This document shows positions 15,065 through 24,611 of a stretch of 64,000 bases of DNA, piece by piece (the first letter of the stretch is position 1; each line of letters opens with the position of its first letter). The notes beneath the pieces are model-generated. The model saw nothing but the letters and a program-made list of their open reading frames with translations, had not been told where the DNA came from and searched no databases. Location of the stretch: contig NZ_FNEK01000022.1 in assembly GCF_900099935.1 (NCBI RefSeq), forward strand, positions 1 to 64,000, read 5' to 3'. The position numbers and the translations under genes are program-made. This stretch comes from Aliiruegeria lutimaris (GTDB taxonomy: Bacteria; Pseudomonadota; Alphaproteobacteria; Rhodobacterales; Rhodobacteraceae).

Positions 15065-15829
15065 CTATTGCGTGCGCAGGAAAACCGGCCGTTCCTCGGT
15101 GGATGCGGCGGCGTCGAACATGTAGCCGCCGGTGCGGAACTCCGTGAGGTCCTCGGGCTGTGAAGCGCCGGTCTCCAGCACCCAGCGGGCCATGGCGCCC
15201 CGCGCCCGCTTGGCGGCCACCGCGATCACCCGGCGCAAACCGCCGCGTTCTTCCTCGAAGCGCGGGCTGACGAGACGCAAGCTCATCAGCGCGGCACGGT
15301 CGACAGCCTTGCCATATTCCTCGGAGGCGAGGTTCAGAACGGTATCGGTGCCGAGCGCCGCAGCGTCCTCCGTGACGGCTTCCGCGATCCGGCTACCCCA
15401 GAAGCGATAGAGATTTCCAGCGGAATGGCCGGGAATCCGGCGGCCCATTTCGAGCCGGTAGGGACGAATGGCATCTGTGGGCCGCAGCAGCCCGTAGAGT
15501 CCCGAAAGGATGCGTAGCCGACGCGCCGCCTCGGTCCGTGCAGCCTCGTCCAGCGTCGCGAATTCCAGCTCCCGGTAGACATCGCCGTCGAAAAGCTCGC
15601 CCGCCGCGAAAGCCGGCCCGGCCTCTCGCGTCCAATCCGCGAAGCGCCCGCCATTCAGCTTTGCAATCGCGGCGGAGACTTTCATGATCTCGGCAATCTC
15701 CGCGTCCGACCAGCCGCGCGCGACGGAAACGAGCTGTTCGGCCTCGTCGAGAAAGCGCGGCGTCGTGCTGGCATGGCCGCGTGCCCTGTCTTCGTTCAGG
15801 CTCTTGGCGGGCGACAGCAAGATCAGCAT
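15065..15829 (-). CDS. yaaA: Peroxide stress protein YaaA (DUF328/UPF0246)
   Basis: A 254-residue YaaA-family protein. It begins with the diagnostic MLILLSPAKSLNE. Other conserved blocks are LSGLYGLLRPTDAIRPYRLEMG, LYRFWGSRI and NLASEEYGKAV. In E. coli the protein binds DNA and lowers damage under hydrogen peroxide by limiting free iron. Length and all core blocks are normal. The gene is convergent with the guanidine operon (33-bp gap, no convincing terminator) and is followed on the same strand, further on, by nothing related. It is probably monocistronic. Confidence 0.93.
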   Translation of the reverse strand: MLILLSPAKSLNEDRARGHASTTPRFLDEAEQLVSVARGWSDAEIAEIMKVSAAIAKLNGGRFADWTREAGPAFAAGELFDGDVYRELEFATLDEAARTEAARRLRILSGLYGLLRPTDAIRPYRLEMGRRIPGHSAGNLYRFWGSRIAEAVTEDAAALGTDTVLNLASEEYGKAVDRAALMSLRLVSPRFEEERGGLRRVIAVAAKRARGAMARWVLETGASQPEDLTEFRTGGYMFDAAASTEERPVFLRTQ

Positions 15830-15937
15830 ACGTTCTTCTCCCGGTGGACTGGTGTGGTTTGGAGCGCGTTCCGCGCGAAACGGTTGGATACACTACGAGA
15901 GCTATCTATGCCACCGCCGCCGGCAGGCAAGGGGCAG

Positions 15938-17989
15938 TCAGGAGGCCTCGCCCAGAACCTTGAGGAAGGCATGGCCGAAACGCTCCACCTTCTGCGCGCC
16001 CATGCCGGGAACGCGGGCCATGTCGTCGAGCGAGTCCGGCCGCCGTTCCGCGATTTTCTTCAGCGTCGAATGGGGGCAGGAGAGGTACTTGCCGGAGCCA
16101 TCCTCGCCGCGAGCCAAGTCGATCTGGATCTCCTGCAACCGGTCGAACACATCGCCGCTTTCGCGCCCGGCGAGTTGCCGTCGGGCGGGGTGCATCTGCT
16201 CGACAGCGCCGGTTATCACCGCAAGGAAGCCCGCCCCGTAGCGCTCCAGCTTGATCGCGCCGACGCCGCCGACCCGGGCCATTTCATCCAGCGTCAGGGG
16301 CCGGGTCTCGGCCATCTCGATCAGCGTCCGGTCGGTGAAGACGATATAGGGCGGCACGCCCGCCGCCTCCGCCAGCGCGCGCCGCTTCGCCTTGAGTGCC
16401 GAGAGCAGCGGTGCGTCTTCCTCGCTCACCAGCTCGCGGACCTTTGGCCGGTCCTTGGCCTTGACGATGGTGTCCTTGCGCAGCGTGATCTCCTGCTCGC
16501 CACGCAGGATTGGCCGCGCCGGGTCTGTCATGCGCAGCGCGCCGTGGCGTTCCGGGTCCGGACGGACGAGGTCGTGGCCCATCATCTGGCGAAAGATCGC
16601 CTGCCATTCCTTGCGCCCGTATTCGATACCCACACCGAAGGTCGGCAGGCTTTCATGCCCGCGCTGGCGTATCTTGTCCGTCTCTTCGCCGCGCAGGATG
16701 TCGATCAGGTGTCCGCTGCCGAAGCTCTCGCCGGTGCGCAGGATTGCCGAGAGCGCCTTGCGCACTGCAGTCGTGCCGTCGAAGGTTTCCGGCGGGCGTT
16801 CGCAGAGGTCGCAATGCCCGCAAGGTTCCGCCGTTTCACCGAAGTAGCCCAGCAGGAGCTGCCGCCGGCAGCCAAGGGATTCCGCAAGTCCCAGCAGCGC
16901 GTTGAGCCGCGCGTGATCCGCCGATTTGCGTTCGGGCGGCGCCAGCCCCTCGTCGATCTGTGACCGGCGCAGGCGAATGTCTTCCGGGCCATAGAGCGTC
17001 AGCGTTTCCGCCGGCGCCCCGTCGCGGCCCGCCCGCCCGATCTCCTGGTAATAGGCCTCGATGGATTTCGGCAAATCTGCATGGGCCACCCAGCGGATAT
17101 CGGGTTTGTCCACGCCCATGCCGAAGGCGACCGTCGCAACGACGATCAGGCCGTCCTCCGTCTGGAAGCGGTGTTCCACGTCGCGGCGCGCCTCCGCGTC
17201 CATGCCGCCGTGGTAATGGCAGGCCGCGTGACGCGCCTCTCGCAGAGCGTGGGACAGGCTCTCGGTCTTGGCCCGGGTGCCGCAATAGACGATGCCGGAG
17301 CGGCCCTTGCGCGCGGCGGCGAAGTTCAGGATCTGGCTGCGCGGGGAATTCTTTGCCTCGAAGGCAAGGTGCAGGTTGGGCCGGTCGAACCCGTGCAGGA
17401 AGCTGCGCGGCGGCACCCCGTCGAAGAGCCGGGTGACGATTTCTTCGCGGGTTTCCTCGTCCGCCGTTGCGGTGAAGGCGGCCAGCGGCACCTGCAACGC
17501 CCGGCGCAATTCGCCTATGCGCAGGTAGTCGGGCCGGAAATCATGCCCCCATTGGCTCACGCAATGGGCTTCGTCCACGGCGATGAGCGACACGCCGGCT
17601 TGCCGCAACATGTTCGCCGCCGCTCCCGAGGCCAGCCTCTCGGGGGCCATGTAGAGCAGCTTCAATTCGCCGCGATGGAGCGCGTCGAAGACGGCATCGT
17701 TTTCCTCAAGCGTGTTGCCCGAAGTGAGCGCCCCGGCGGCAACGCCGGCCTCGCGCAGCGCCCGCACCTGGTCACGCATCAGCGCTATGAGCGGCGAGAT
17801 GACCACCGTCACCCCCTCGCGGCAGAGTGCTGGAAGCTGGAAGCAAAGCGACTTGCCCCCGCCCGTCGGCATGATCGCCAGCGTGTTTTCGCCTGCCGTC
17901 ACGGCTTCCACGATTTCGGCCTGTCCGGGCCGAAAGGCATCGAATCCGAAAACGGAGGACAGAAGGTCTGTCGGGGAGGGCGCGGCCAT
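15938..17989 (-). CDS. recQ: ATP-dependent DNA helicase RecQ with two HRDC-like modules
   Basis: A 683-residue 3'-5' DNA helicase. Walker A PTGGGKS is at 41-47 and the DEAH box at 139-142 (VDEAHCVSQWGHDFRPDY). The helicase C domain has GMGVDKPDIRWVAHADLPKS, and the RQC zinc site has Cys in GCRRQ, EPCGHCDLC. An HRDC domain lies near 530-600 (YIVFTDRTLIEMAE), with a second, shorter HRDC-like module at the C-terminus (PHSTLKKIAERRPDSL). ATG 17989 is preferred over in-frame 18043 because AGGA lies just before it and the protein then begins at the usual position. It acts in recombination and fork repair. Confidence 0.93.
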   Translation of the reverse strand: MAAPSPTDLLSSVFGFDAFRPGQAEIVEAVTAGENTLAIMPTGGGKSLCFQLPALCREGVTVVISPLIALMRDQVRALREAGVAAGALTSGNTLEENDAVFDALHRGELKLLYMAPERLASGAAANMLRQAGVSLIAVDEAHCVSQWGHDFRPDYLRIGELRRALQVPLAAFTATADEETREEIVTRLFDGVPPRSFLHGFDRPNLHLAFEAKNSPRSQILNFAAARKGRSGIVYCGTRAKTESLSHALREARHAACHYHGGMDAEARRDVEHRFQTEDGLIVVATVAFGMGVDKPDIRWVAHADLPKSIEAYYQEIGRAGRDGAPAETLTLYGPEDIRLRRSQIDEGLAPPERKSADHARLNALLGLAESLGCRRQLLLGYFGETAEPCGHCDLCERPPETFDGTTAVRKALSAILRTGESFGSGHLIDILRGEETDKIRQRGHESLPTFGVGIEYGRKEWQAIFRQMMGHDLVRPDPERHGALRMTDPARPILRGEQEITLRKDTIVKAKDRPKVRELVSEEDAPLLSALKAKRRALAEAAGVPPYIVFTDRTLIEMAETRPLTLDEMARVGGVGAIKLERYGAGFLAVITGAVEQMHPARRQLAGRESGDVFDRLQEIQIDLARGEDGSGKYLSCPHSTLKKIAERRPDSLDDMARVPGMGAQKVERFGHAFLKVLGEAS

Positions 17990-18078
17990 CGCCGATCCTG
18001 CCTGTGTTTGGTTAGCTGCTCTTTGTTGGATGCAGCATCCCACACCAAGAATCGGTTAACAAGGCCGCGAGGCCCGGC

Positions 18079-18369
18079 TTACCGGAAACCGAACAGCGTC
18101 GGCAGCAGGATGTCGCGCAGGATGATGATGCAGATGAAGACAGCCAGCGGCGCAAGGTCGAGCGGCCGTGTGTCCGGCAGGATCCGCCGCACCGGGGTGT
18201 AAACCGGCTCCAGCAAGCGGTTCAGCCCGTCCCAGATACCGCGAACCGTCGGTTGGCCGTAATTTAGCACGCCAAAATTTAGCAGCCAGCTCATGATGAT
18301 ATGCACTATCATGATGAAAAAGGCGACGTCGAGGAGCAGTTGCAGAATTTGATAGATCGCCATCATCAT
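18079..18369 (-). CDS. YggT family membrane protein
   Basis: A 96-residue protein with two hydrophobic segments. They are the N-terminal helix (ILQLLLDVAFFIMIVHIIMSWLL, written here as two parts of one span) and a C-terminal helix around LAVFICIIILRDILL. Between them is the family block LNRLLEPVYTPVRRILP. YggT proteins are inner-membrane proteins of unclear function, linked in various bacteria to cell division or osmotic tolerance. Three in-frame ATGs at the start (18369, 18366, 18363) are all near a GGAGA site; the first is given. The gene is divergent from the thioesterase gene. Confidence 0.9.
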   Translation of the reverse strand: MMMAIYQILQLLLDVAFFIMIVHIIMSWLLNFGVLNYGQPTVRGIWDGLNRLLEPVYTPVRRILPDTRPLDLAPLAVFICIIILRDILLPTLFGFR

Positions 18370-18500
18370 CGGTCTCCGTCATAGGCAATTCGGCACAGGA
18401 TGTAAGCTGCGCGGGGGGCGCGTGCAACCGTTCGTGCCGTGAGGTTGATATTGATGCAAAGGTAAAGATTAGATTGAGGGGAGTTTGAAAGGACCCGCCT

Positions 18501-19061
18501 ATGTACCCATTCTTTCGCCTGATCCGGGAGGTTGCCCGAAACCGCAAGACCGCGCCGCTGCCGCTTCTGGGCATGCATGTCGCGAGCCATATCTGCTGGC
18601 CCTGGGATATCGACCCCTGGATGGAGCTGAACAACGGCCGCACGCTGACGCTTTACGATATGGGCCGGGTCGGGCTGTTTCTGCGCGCCGGGATCGTGTC
18701 GGTGATGAAGGCGAACCGCTGGGCGGGCACCATCGCCGGGTCCTCCTTCCGTTATCGGAAGCGGGTTCGGGCATTCGATCGCTACGAGTTGCGCACGCGT
18801 ATGCTCGGATGGGACGAACGTTTTTTCTATGCGGAACAGTCGATGTGGCGAAAGGGCGAGTGCACCTCACACGGGCTTCTTCGCATGGCGATCACCGATG
18901 CGAAGGGGCTGGTCGAGACAGCGCGGGTGGCCGAAGCCTTCGGACATGACGGAAAGAGTCCGGAGTTGCCCGACTGGGTTCGCGCCTGGATCGACGCAGA
19001 AGCCGCGCGTCCCTGGCCGCCGATGCAGGACGACGCCCCTGACACCAGGATTGCGGCCTGA
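18501..19061 (+). CDS. Thioesterase-like (hotdog) family protein
   Basis: A 186-residue protein of the acyl-CoA thioesterase/THEM6-like hotdog group. [19 protein letters not shown] corresponds to the active-site region and first long helix, and [27 protein letters not shown] to the central strands. Substrate unknown; an acyl-CoA or aromatic acyl-CoA is likely. AAAGGACC lies 7 nt before ATG 18501. It precedes dapE on the same strand by 44 bp, but no functional link to lysine synthesis is evident. Confidence 0.8.
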   Translation: MYPFFRLIREVARNRKTAPLPLLGMHVASHICWPWDIDPWMELNNGRTLTLYDMGRVGLFLRAGIVSVMKANRWAGTIAGSSFRYRKRVRAFDRYELRTRMLGWDERFFYAEQSMWRKGECTSHGLLRMAITDAKGLVETARVAEAFGHDGKSPELPDWVRAWIDAEAARPWPPMQDDAPDTRIAA

Positions 19062-19105
19062 GGACAAAGCGGCTAGGCCATCGGGGCCTTTCGCCAGGAG
19101 TTCAC

Positions 19106-20245
19106 ATGACCGATCCCGTCGCGCTCACCGCCGATCTTGTCCGCTGCCCCTCCGTGACGCCCGCGGAGGGCGGTGCCCTCGCGCTGCTGGAGCAGATTTT
19201 GTCCGAGGCCGGGTTCGACTGCGCGCGCGTCGATCGCAACGGTACGCCGAACCTTTTTGCCCGCTGGGGCGCGAAGGGGCACGCGAAGAGCTTCGGTTTC
19301 AATGGCCATACGGACGTGGTGCCGGTGGGTGATCCGGCAGATTGGAGCGTCGACCCCTTCGGCGCCGAGCAGAAGGACGGCTTTCTCTGGGGCCGCGGCG
19401 CGACCGACATGAAATCCGGGGTGGCGGCCTTCGTGGCAGCGGCGGTGGATCTCGTCCGGGACACGCCGCCCGATGGCGCGATCCTCATCACCGTGACCGG
19501 CGACGAGGAAGGCCCGGCGACAGATGGAACCACGGCTTTGCTGGATTGGATGGCTGAGAAGGGCGAGGCGATGTCGGTCTGTCTCGTGGGCGAGCCGACC
19601 TGCCCGGAGCAGATGGGCGACATGATCAAGATCGGACGCCGTGGCTCGGTATCGGCCTTCTTCACCGCGACGGGGGTGCAAGGCCATGTCGCCTATCCGC
19701 ATCGCGCGAAGAACCCGGTTGCAGCTATCGCCACTCTTATCGCCCGGCTCTCGGCCAGTCCGCTGGACGAAGGTACGTCGCATTTCGACCCCTCGACGCT
19801 GGCGGTGACGACGATCGACACCGGGAACCCCGCGACCAATGTCATCCCGACGACGTGTCGCGCCACGGTCAATATCCGCTTCAACGATTTGCATACAGGT
19901 GCAAGCCTGTCAGACTGGATGCGGGGCGAGGCGGCGGCGATTGCGGCACAGACCGGGGTCACCATCTCCACCGAGACGCGCAGCTCGGGAGAGGCGTTCC
20001 TGACCCCGCCGGGGGCATTTTCCGAAAGTATCGCGACGGCGGTCGAGGCCGAAACCGGGTTGAAGCCGGCGCTATCGACCTCGGGTGGAACCTCGGACGC
20101 CCGTTTCATCCGCGAACATTGCCCGGTCGTGGAGTTCGGCCTTGTCGGCAAGAGCATGCACCAGGTCGACGAGCATGTTTCCGTCGAGCAGATCCATCTG
20201 CTCAAGGCGATATATTCGCGGATCCTGAAGAATTACTTCGCCTGA
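19106..20245 (+). CDS. dapE: Succinyl-diaminopimelate desuccinylase
   Basis: A 379-residue M20-family zinc hydrolase that releases succinate from N-succinyl-LL-diaminopimelate in lysine and peptidoglycan precursor synthesis. Metal and catalytic blocks are [13 protein letters not shown] (His ligand and Asp), [10 protein letters not shown] (bridging Asp), [12 protein letters not shown] (catalytic Glu pair), GEPT, and [15 protein letters not shown] near the C-terminus (His ligand). [20 protein letters not shown] is typical of DapE rather than ArgE. AGGAG precedes ATG 19106. The glycosyltransferase-like gene follows after 3 bp. Confidence 0.95.
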   Translation: MTDPVALTADLVRCPSVTPAEGGALALLEQILSEAGFDCARVDRNGTPNLFARWGAKGHAKSFGFNGHTDVVPVGDPADWSVDPFGAEQKDGFLWGRGATDMKSGVAAFVAAAVDLVRDTPPDGAILITVTGDEEGPATDGTTALLDWMAEKGEAMSVCLVGEPTCPEQMGDMIKIGRRGSVSAFFTATGVQGHVAYPHRAKNPVAAIATLIARLSASPLDEGTSHFDPSTLAVTTIDTGNPATNVIPTTCRATVNIRFNDLHTGASLSDWMRGEAAAIAAQTGVTISTETRSSGEAFLTPPGAFSESIATAVEAETGLKPALSTSGGTSDARFIREHCPVVEFGLVGKSMHQVDEHVSVEQIHLLKAIYSRILKNYFA

Positions 20246-20248
20246 GAC

Positions 20249-20836
20249 ATGCACCGGCAACTCTTCATCATGCTCAAGGAGCCGCGCCCGGGCCGGGTCA
20301 AGACCCGCCTTGGCCGTGACATCGGCATGGTTCCGGCCGCCTGGTGGTTTCGTCATCAAAGCGCTCGCCTGATCCGGCGACTCGAAGACCCGCGTTGGCA
20401 ACTGACACTCGCGGTTTCCCCGGATACCGAAGGTTTGTCGTCGCGCGTCTGGCCAGAGCATCTGCATCGTGTTCCACAGGGCGCTGGCGATCTCGGCGAC
20501 AGAATGGCACGGATCTTCCGCAGCGCGCTGCCCGGGCCGGTCCTGATCATCGGCGCCGATATTCCTGGGATCGGGAAAACTCATATTGCCCGCGGTTTTC
20601 GTGCTTTGGGGGCGCATGACGCCGTGTTTGGACCGGCGCCGGATGGCGGCTACTGGGCGGTCGGTCTGAAACGGTCCTCGGCACAGCCGCCCGGATTATT
20701 CAAGCAAGTGCGCTGGTCGAGCGAATATGCGCTCGCCGATACCATGTCTGCATTCGGTTCTGCGCGCTTGGCCCGCGTAGATACGCTCGCGGATATCGAT
20801 ACAGAAGCTGATCTGAAGTCGGAAAAGCACGGCTAA
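20249..20836 (+). CDS. TIGR04282/DUF2064 family glycosyltransferase-like protein
   Basis: A 195-residue GT-A-fold nucleotidyl/glycosyl-transferase-like protein. The N-terminal MLKEPRPGRVKTRLGRDIG is the nucleotide-binding loop with basic residues. GAGDLGDRM, IIGADIPGI (the family's SDxPxL-type metal site) and GPAPDGGYWAVGL are the other conserved blocks. The family is named from arsenosugar-synthesis clusters, but no arsM or radical-SAM partner is nearby, so that role is not supported here. It lies 3 bp after dapE and is probably co-transcribed. A repeat element follows it. Confidence 0.8.
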   Translation: MHRQLFIMLKEPRPGRVKTRLGRDIGMVPAAWWFRHQSARLIRRLEDPRWQLTLAVSPDTEGLSSRVWPEHLHRVPQGAGDLGDRMARIFRSALPGPVLIIGADIPGIGKTHIARGFRALGAHDAVFGPAPDGGYWAVGLKRSSAQPPGLFKQVRWSSEYALADTMSAFGSARLARVDTLADIDTEADLKSEKHG

Positions 20837-20905
20837 GGAAATACGCCGCTTGCGGAAGAGTGTGTCGCCGCACCCTGCCGGTTCATTGGGAGCTTGATGC
20901 GGAGA

Positions 20906-21020
20906 TTGGGGGCGCTGCCCCCAAGCCCCCGGGATATTTCCAGTCAGAAGAAGACAGAGCGACCCTGACATTTTCTTCTGACTGAAAATATCCCCGCCGG
21001 AGGCACGATCCGTAGGATCG
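20906..21020. repeat. Palindromic intergenic repeat, copy 1
   Basis: A 115-nt element with three parts. First is a short hairpin (TTGGGGGCGCTGCCCCCAA at 20906-20924). Second is a large imperfect inverted repeat with arms GGATATTTC-CAGTCAGAAGAAG and TTCTTCTGACTG-AAAATATCCC. Third is a closing hairpin CGATC-CGTAG-GATCG at 21006-21020. Copies 2 and 3 in this window share all three parts. The only gene-free space between the DUF2064 gene and RNase R (20837-21175) is otherwise empty. The promoter for rnr probably lies at 21021-21175. Confidence 0.9.
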
Positions 21021-21175
21021 TACATGCGCGGAGGCGAATGACAGCCTCGTCCGCTTCTCGAACCAGAGGGGTTTCGAGCCATGAAGGGCCGTGCAGCGCC
21101 ACCGCCGCCACTCGGCCACCGGCAGCCCCTCTTTCCACAGGTGACAGCCCACGGCCCCCATGCTACGCCGCGCTT

Positions 21176-23461
21176 ATGGCAGAGCTTCCCACCAAGGCCC
21201 AGCTTCTCGACTGGATCGCCGACAACCCGACGCAGAACTCCAAGCGTGACATCGCCAAGGCCTTCGGGGTCAAGGGCGCCGCGCGGATAGATCTCAAGCG
21301 TGTGCTCAAGGAACTTGAAGCCGAAGGTCACTTGCAGAAAGCCCGGCGGCATTACCGCGACCCCGACAAGCTGCCACCGGTGAGCGTGCTCAACATCCTT
21401 GCGCCCGATGCCAACGGGGACCTCTACGCCAAGCCTCTGGAATGGCATGGCGAGGGCCCCGAACCGCGGGTGCTCTACATTCCGCGCGAGAGCGACCCGG
21501 CGCTGGGCGAGGGCGACCGCATTCTCGGACGGCTGACCGAGATCCGCACCGACGATTACCAGTACGAGGCCCGGCTTATCCGCCGGATTGGGCACAACCC
21601 GATAAAGATCCTCGGCGTCTATCGCAAACGCACGGAGGGCGGCCGCATCACGCCCATCGACAAGGGCGCTGACCGCGAATGGCAGGTGCCTGCCGGCGCC
21701 ACACATGGCGCCAAGGATGGCGAACTGGTCGAAGCGGAACAGTCCAGCCCGCGCGGCAAGCTCGGCTTGCCGACAGCACGGATCATCGAGCGGCTGGGAG
21801 ACCCGTCCGCGCCCAAGGCGGTCTCATTGATTGCCATTCACCAGCATGGTATTCCCGACGATTTCCCGGACAAGGTGATCGAGGAAGCGGACCACATGAA
21901 ACCCTCTGGCCTTTCGGGCCGCGAGGATCTCCGTGACCTGCCGCTCATCACCATCGACCCGTCGGACGCGCGTGATCACGACGACGCGGTTTATGCACAC
22001 GCCGATGATGACCCGAAGAACGAGGGCGGTCATGTCGTCTGGGTCGCCATTGCCGACGTGGCCCATTACGTCACCCCCGGCTCCGCGCTCGACGCCGAGG
22101 CGCGTACGCGCGGCAATTCCACCTATTTCCCGGACCGTGTCGTGCCGATGCTGCCGGACCGCCTGTCGGGCGATCTGTGCTCGCTGCACGAGGGCGTCCC
22201 GCGCGCCTGTATCGCCGTGCGCATGCGGCTCAACGCCAGCGGCCAGAAGATCGACCATTCCTTCCACCGGGGCCTGATGCGCTCGGAAGCCTCGCTGAAT
22301 TACGAGGAAGTTCAGCAGGCGCTCGACGGCGCGCCGAATGACAAATGCGGCCCGCTGCTGGAGGAGGTTCTCAAGCCGCTCCAGGCCGCCTATCTCGCCG
22401 CCGCTCATGCGCGCGACATCCGCCAGCCGCTGGATCTCGATATTCCCGAGCGCCGGATCATGCTCTCCGACAAGGGCGAGGTGAAATCGGTGAATTTCAA
22501 GGAGCGGCTGGAGGCGCACCGGCTGATCGAGGAATTCATGGTGCTTGCTAATGTCTGTGCCGGTGAGACGCTGACAGTGAAGCGGACCCCGCTGCTCTTC
22601 CGCGTGCACGAGGAACCGACGCCGGAAAAGATGGAGGCGCTGCGCGAGACGGCGCAGGCGAGCGGCTTCACGCTGGCCAAGGGGCAAGTGCTGCATACGA
22701 GCCATCTCAACAAGCTCCTGCATGACAGCGCCGGCAGCGAGCTCTCTGAGCTGATCAACATGGCCACGCTGCGTTCGATGACGCAGGCCTATTACTCGCC
22801 CGAGAATTTCGGCCATTTCGGTCTGGCGTTGAAAACCTACGCCCATTTCACATCGCCGATCCGCCGCTATTCCGACCTGGTCGTGCATCGCGGCCTCATC
22901 TCGGCGCATAAATGGGGCAAGGACGGGCTGTCGCCCGACGATATCGATCGGCTTGCACCCACGGCGGAGCATATCTCGGAGACCGAGCGGCGCTCCATGG
23001 CGGCCGAGCGGGACACCACCGATCGCTACCTCGCGGCGTATCTGTCGGAGCGGGTGGGCAACGAGTTCACGGGTCGGATCGCCGGGATCGCGCGGTTCGG
23101 GTTGTTCGTGAAGCTGGACGAAACCGGTGCCGACGGGCTGGTGCCGATCCGCTCGCTCGGCAACGAGTTCTTTCATTACGACAAGGACGCGCAGACGCTG
23201 ATGGGCGCGGATTCGGGCCGTGTGATCGGGCTCGGCCAACGCGTTGTCGCGCGGTTGACGGAGGCGGTTCCGGTCACAGGCGGCTTGATGCTCGAGCTGC
23301 TTGAAATCGAGGGCGAAAAGGCGGGCGGCGGTTCTGGCCGTGGCGCTGGCGGCGGACGCGGGGGGAGTAAGCCCGTGCGCCGCAAGCAGGGCAAGGCGCG
23401 GGCGAGCGCGGCGGCGAAGTCCAAGTCCGATCGCCGTAAGGTGACCCGCAAGCGGCGTTGA
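21176..23461 (+). CDS. rnr: Ribonuclease R
   Basis: A 761-residue processive 3'-5' exoribonuclease of the RNB family that degrades structured RNA. An N-terminal winged-helix region (KRDIAKAFGVKGAARIDLKR) and cold-shock domains lead to the RNB catalytic core with metal-binding Asp residues in ITIDPSDARDHDDAVYAHAD (near residue 265). A C-terminal S1 domain (EFTGRIAGIARFGLFVKLDE) and a Gly/Lys/Arg-rich basic tail (GGGSGRGAGGGRGG...) follow. ATG 21176 is the start where homology begins; in-frame codons upstream run into the repeat element. No clear ribosome site is seen. Confidence 0.94.
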   Translation: MAELPTKAQLLDWIADNPTQNSKRDIAKAFGVKGAARIDLKRVLKELEAEGHLQKARRHYRDPDKLPPVSVLNILAPDANGDLYAKPLEWHGEGPEPRVLYIPRESDPALGEGDRILGRLTEIRTDDYQYEARLIRRIGHNPIKILGVYRKRTEGGRITPIDKGADREWQVPAGATHGAKDGELVEAEQSSPRGKLGLPTARIIERLGDPSAPKAVSLIAIHQHGIPDDFPDKVIEEADHMKPSGLSGREDLRDLPLITIDPSDARDHDDAVYAHADDDPKNEGGHVVWVAIADVAHYVTPGSALDAEARTRGNSTYFPDRVVPMLPDRLSGDLCSLHEGVPRACIAVRMRLNASGQKIDHSFHRGLMRSEASLNYEEVQQALDGAPNDKCGPLLEEVLKPLQAAYLAAAHARDIRQPLDLDIPERRIMLSDKGEVKSVNFKERLEAHRLIEEFMVLANVCAGETLTVKRTPLLFRVHEEPTPEKMEALRETAQASGFTLAKGQVLHTSHLNKLLHDSAGSELSELINMATLRSMTQAYYSPENFGHFGLALKTYAHFTSPIRRYSDLVVHRGLISAHKWGKDGLSPDDIDRLAPTAEHISETERRSMAAERDTTDRYLAAYLSERVGNEFTGRIAGIARFGLFVKLDETGADGLVPIRSLGNEFFHYDKDAQTLMGADSGRVIGLGQRVVARLTEAVPVTGGLMLELLEIEGEKAGGGSGRGAGGGRGGSKPVRRKQGKARASAAAKSKSDRRKVTRKRR

Positions 23462-23480
23462 GCGAAGGCAGGGCAACTCC

Positions 23481-24611
23481 ATGACCCGTCCTGCATTCGA
23501 TGCCTGGATCGCCGAGTTTCGACAGCGGGCTCTTCGGGCCGGGCTCTTGGAAGACGTGCTCGACAGCGCCTTGGCCGGACTGGAACCGAACGCTTCGGCA
23601 ATCGAGAAGGACAGCAACCAGGCCGAATTCACGCGCCCGGTTTGGGATTATCTCGACATGGCCGTTTCGGCGGATCGGGTTTGTACCGGTCGGGTGGCGA
23701 TGACAGCTAATGCCGCGCTGTTCGCCGGAATCAAGGCGCGTTTTGCCGTCCCTTCGGAGATCGTCGCCGCGATATGGGGTGTCGAGACGCGTTTCGGAGC
23801 GATACGGGGGGCGGAACCGGTCCTTCCGGCGCTGGCGACATTGGCTTGGGAAGGGCGTCGGGCGGCGTTTTTCGAAAGTGAATTGCTGGCTGCGCTGGAG
23901 ATCCTTCAGGCCGGAGATGTCGGCTCTGAAAGGATGCTGGGAAGCTGGGCCGGGGCCATGGGCCACACGCAATTCATGCCCTCGACCTATCTGCAACATG
24001 CCGTGGATTTTGACGAGGACGGGCGCCGGGACATCTGGGGAGACGACCCGAGCGACGCGCTTGCCTCCGCGGCGTCCTACCTGTCGAAATCGGGTTGGGC
24101 CGATAGTCTGCGTTGGGGCGCGGAGGTTCGATTGCCGGATGGGTTCGACCTGTCCCTGACCGGCCGGCAGACATGGAAGCCCGTGCGGGAATGGCAGGCA
24201 CTTGGCGTGGCGATATTCGAAACCGGCGCGCTGGCACAAACCGAACCGGCGGCGCTCTTGCTGCCTGCCGGCCATGCCGGCCCGGCCTTCTGCCTGTCCC
24301 GGAATTTCGAGGTTCTGCGCCGTTACAATGCATCGGATGCCTATGCGCTGGCCGTTTCCTTGCTGGCGGACCGTCTTGCGGGCCGTGGCGCCTTGCATCG
24401 GGAATGGCCGCGCGGGCTGCGCTTGCCCGACCGGGCGCAGCTTGCCGAGCTGCAGCGCCTTCTGACCGGGATGGGGTTCGATACGCAGGGTGCCGATGGT
24501 CTGGCCGGCCCCAATACGGCGGCGGCGATCCGCGCCTATCAGCGTGTCCATGCGCTGCCCGCCGACGGGTTCGCCACGCTGGACCTGCTGGACAGGATGC
24601 GAAGGAGCTAA
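23481..24611 (+). CDS. Lytic murein transglycosylase (MltB/SLT_2 type) with peptidoglycan-binding domain
   Basis: A 376-residue muramidase-like enzyme. The SLT_2 catalytic domain has IWGVETRFGAIRG with the catalytic Glu near residue 101, and the WAGAMGHTQFMPSTYL block. The C-terminal ~60 residues are a PG_binding_1 domain (LAELQRLLTGMGFDTQGADG; GPNTAAAIRAYQ). No signal peptide or lipobox is visible from ATG 23481, odd for a periplasmic enzyme. The true start could lie elsewhere, or export may be non-classical. The stop codon overlaps the end of the convergent amphi-Trp gene by 4 bp. Confidence 0.88.
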   Translation: MTRPAFDAWIAEFRQRALRAGLLEDVLDSALAGLEPNASAIEKDSNQAEFTRPVWDYLDMAVSADRVCTGRVAMTANAALFAGIKARFAVPSEIVAAIWGVETRFGAIRGAEPVLPALATLAWEGRRAAFFESELLAALEILQAGDVGSERMLGSWAGAMGHTQFMPSTYLQHAVDFDEDGRRDIWGDDPSDALASAASYLSKSGWADSLRWGAEVRLPDGFDLSLTGRQTWKPVREWQALGVAIFETGALAQTEPAALLLPAGHAGPAFCLSRNFEVLRRYNASDAYALAVSLLADRLAGRGALHREWPRGLRLPDRAQLAELQRLLTGMGFDTQGADGLAGPNTAAAIRAYQRVHALPADGFATLDLLDRMRRS

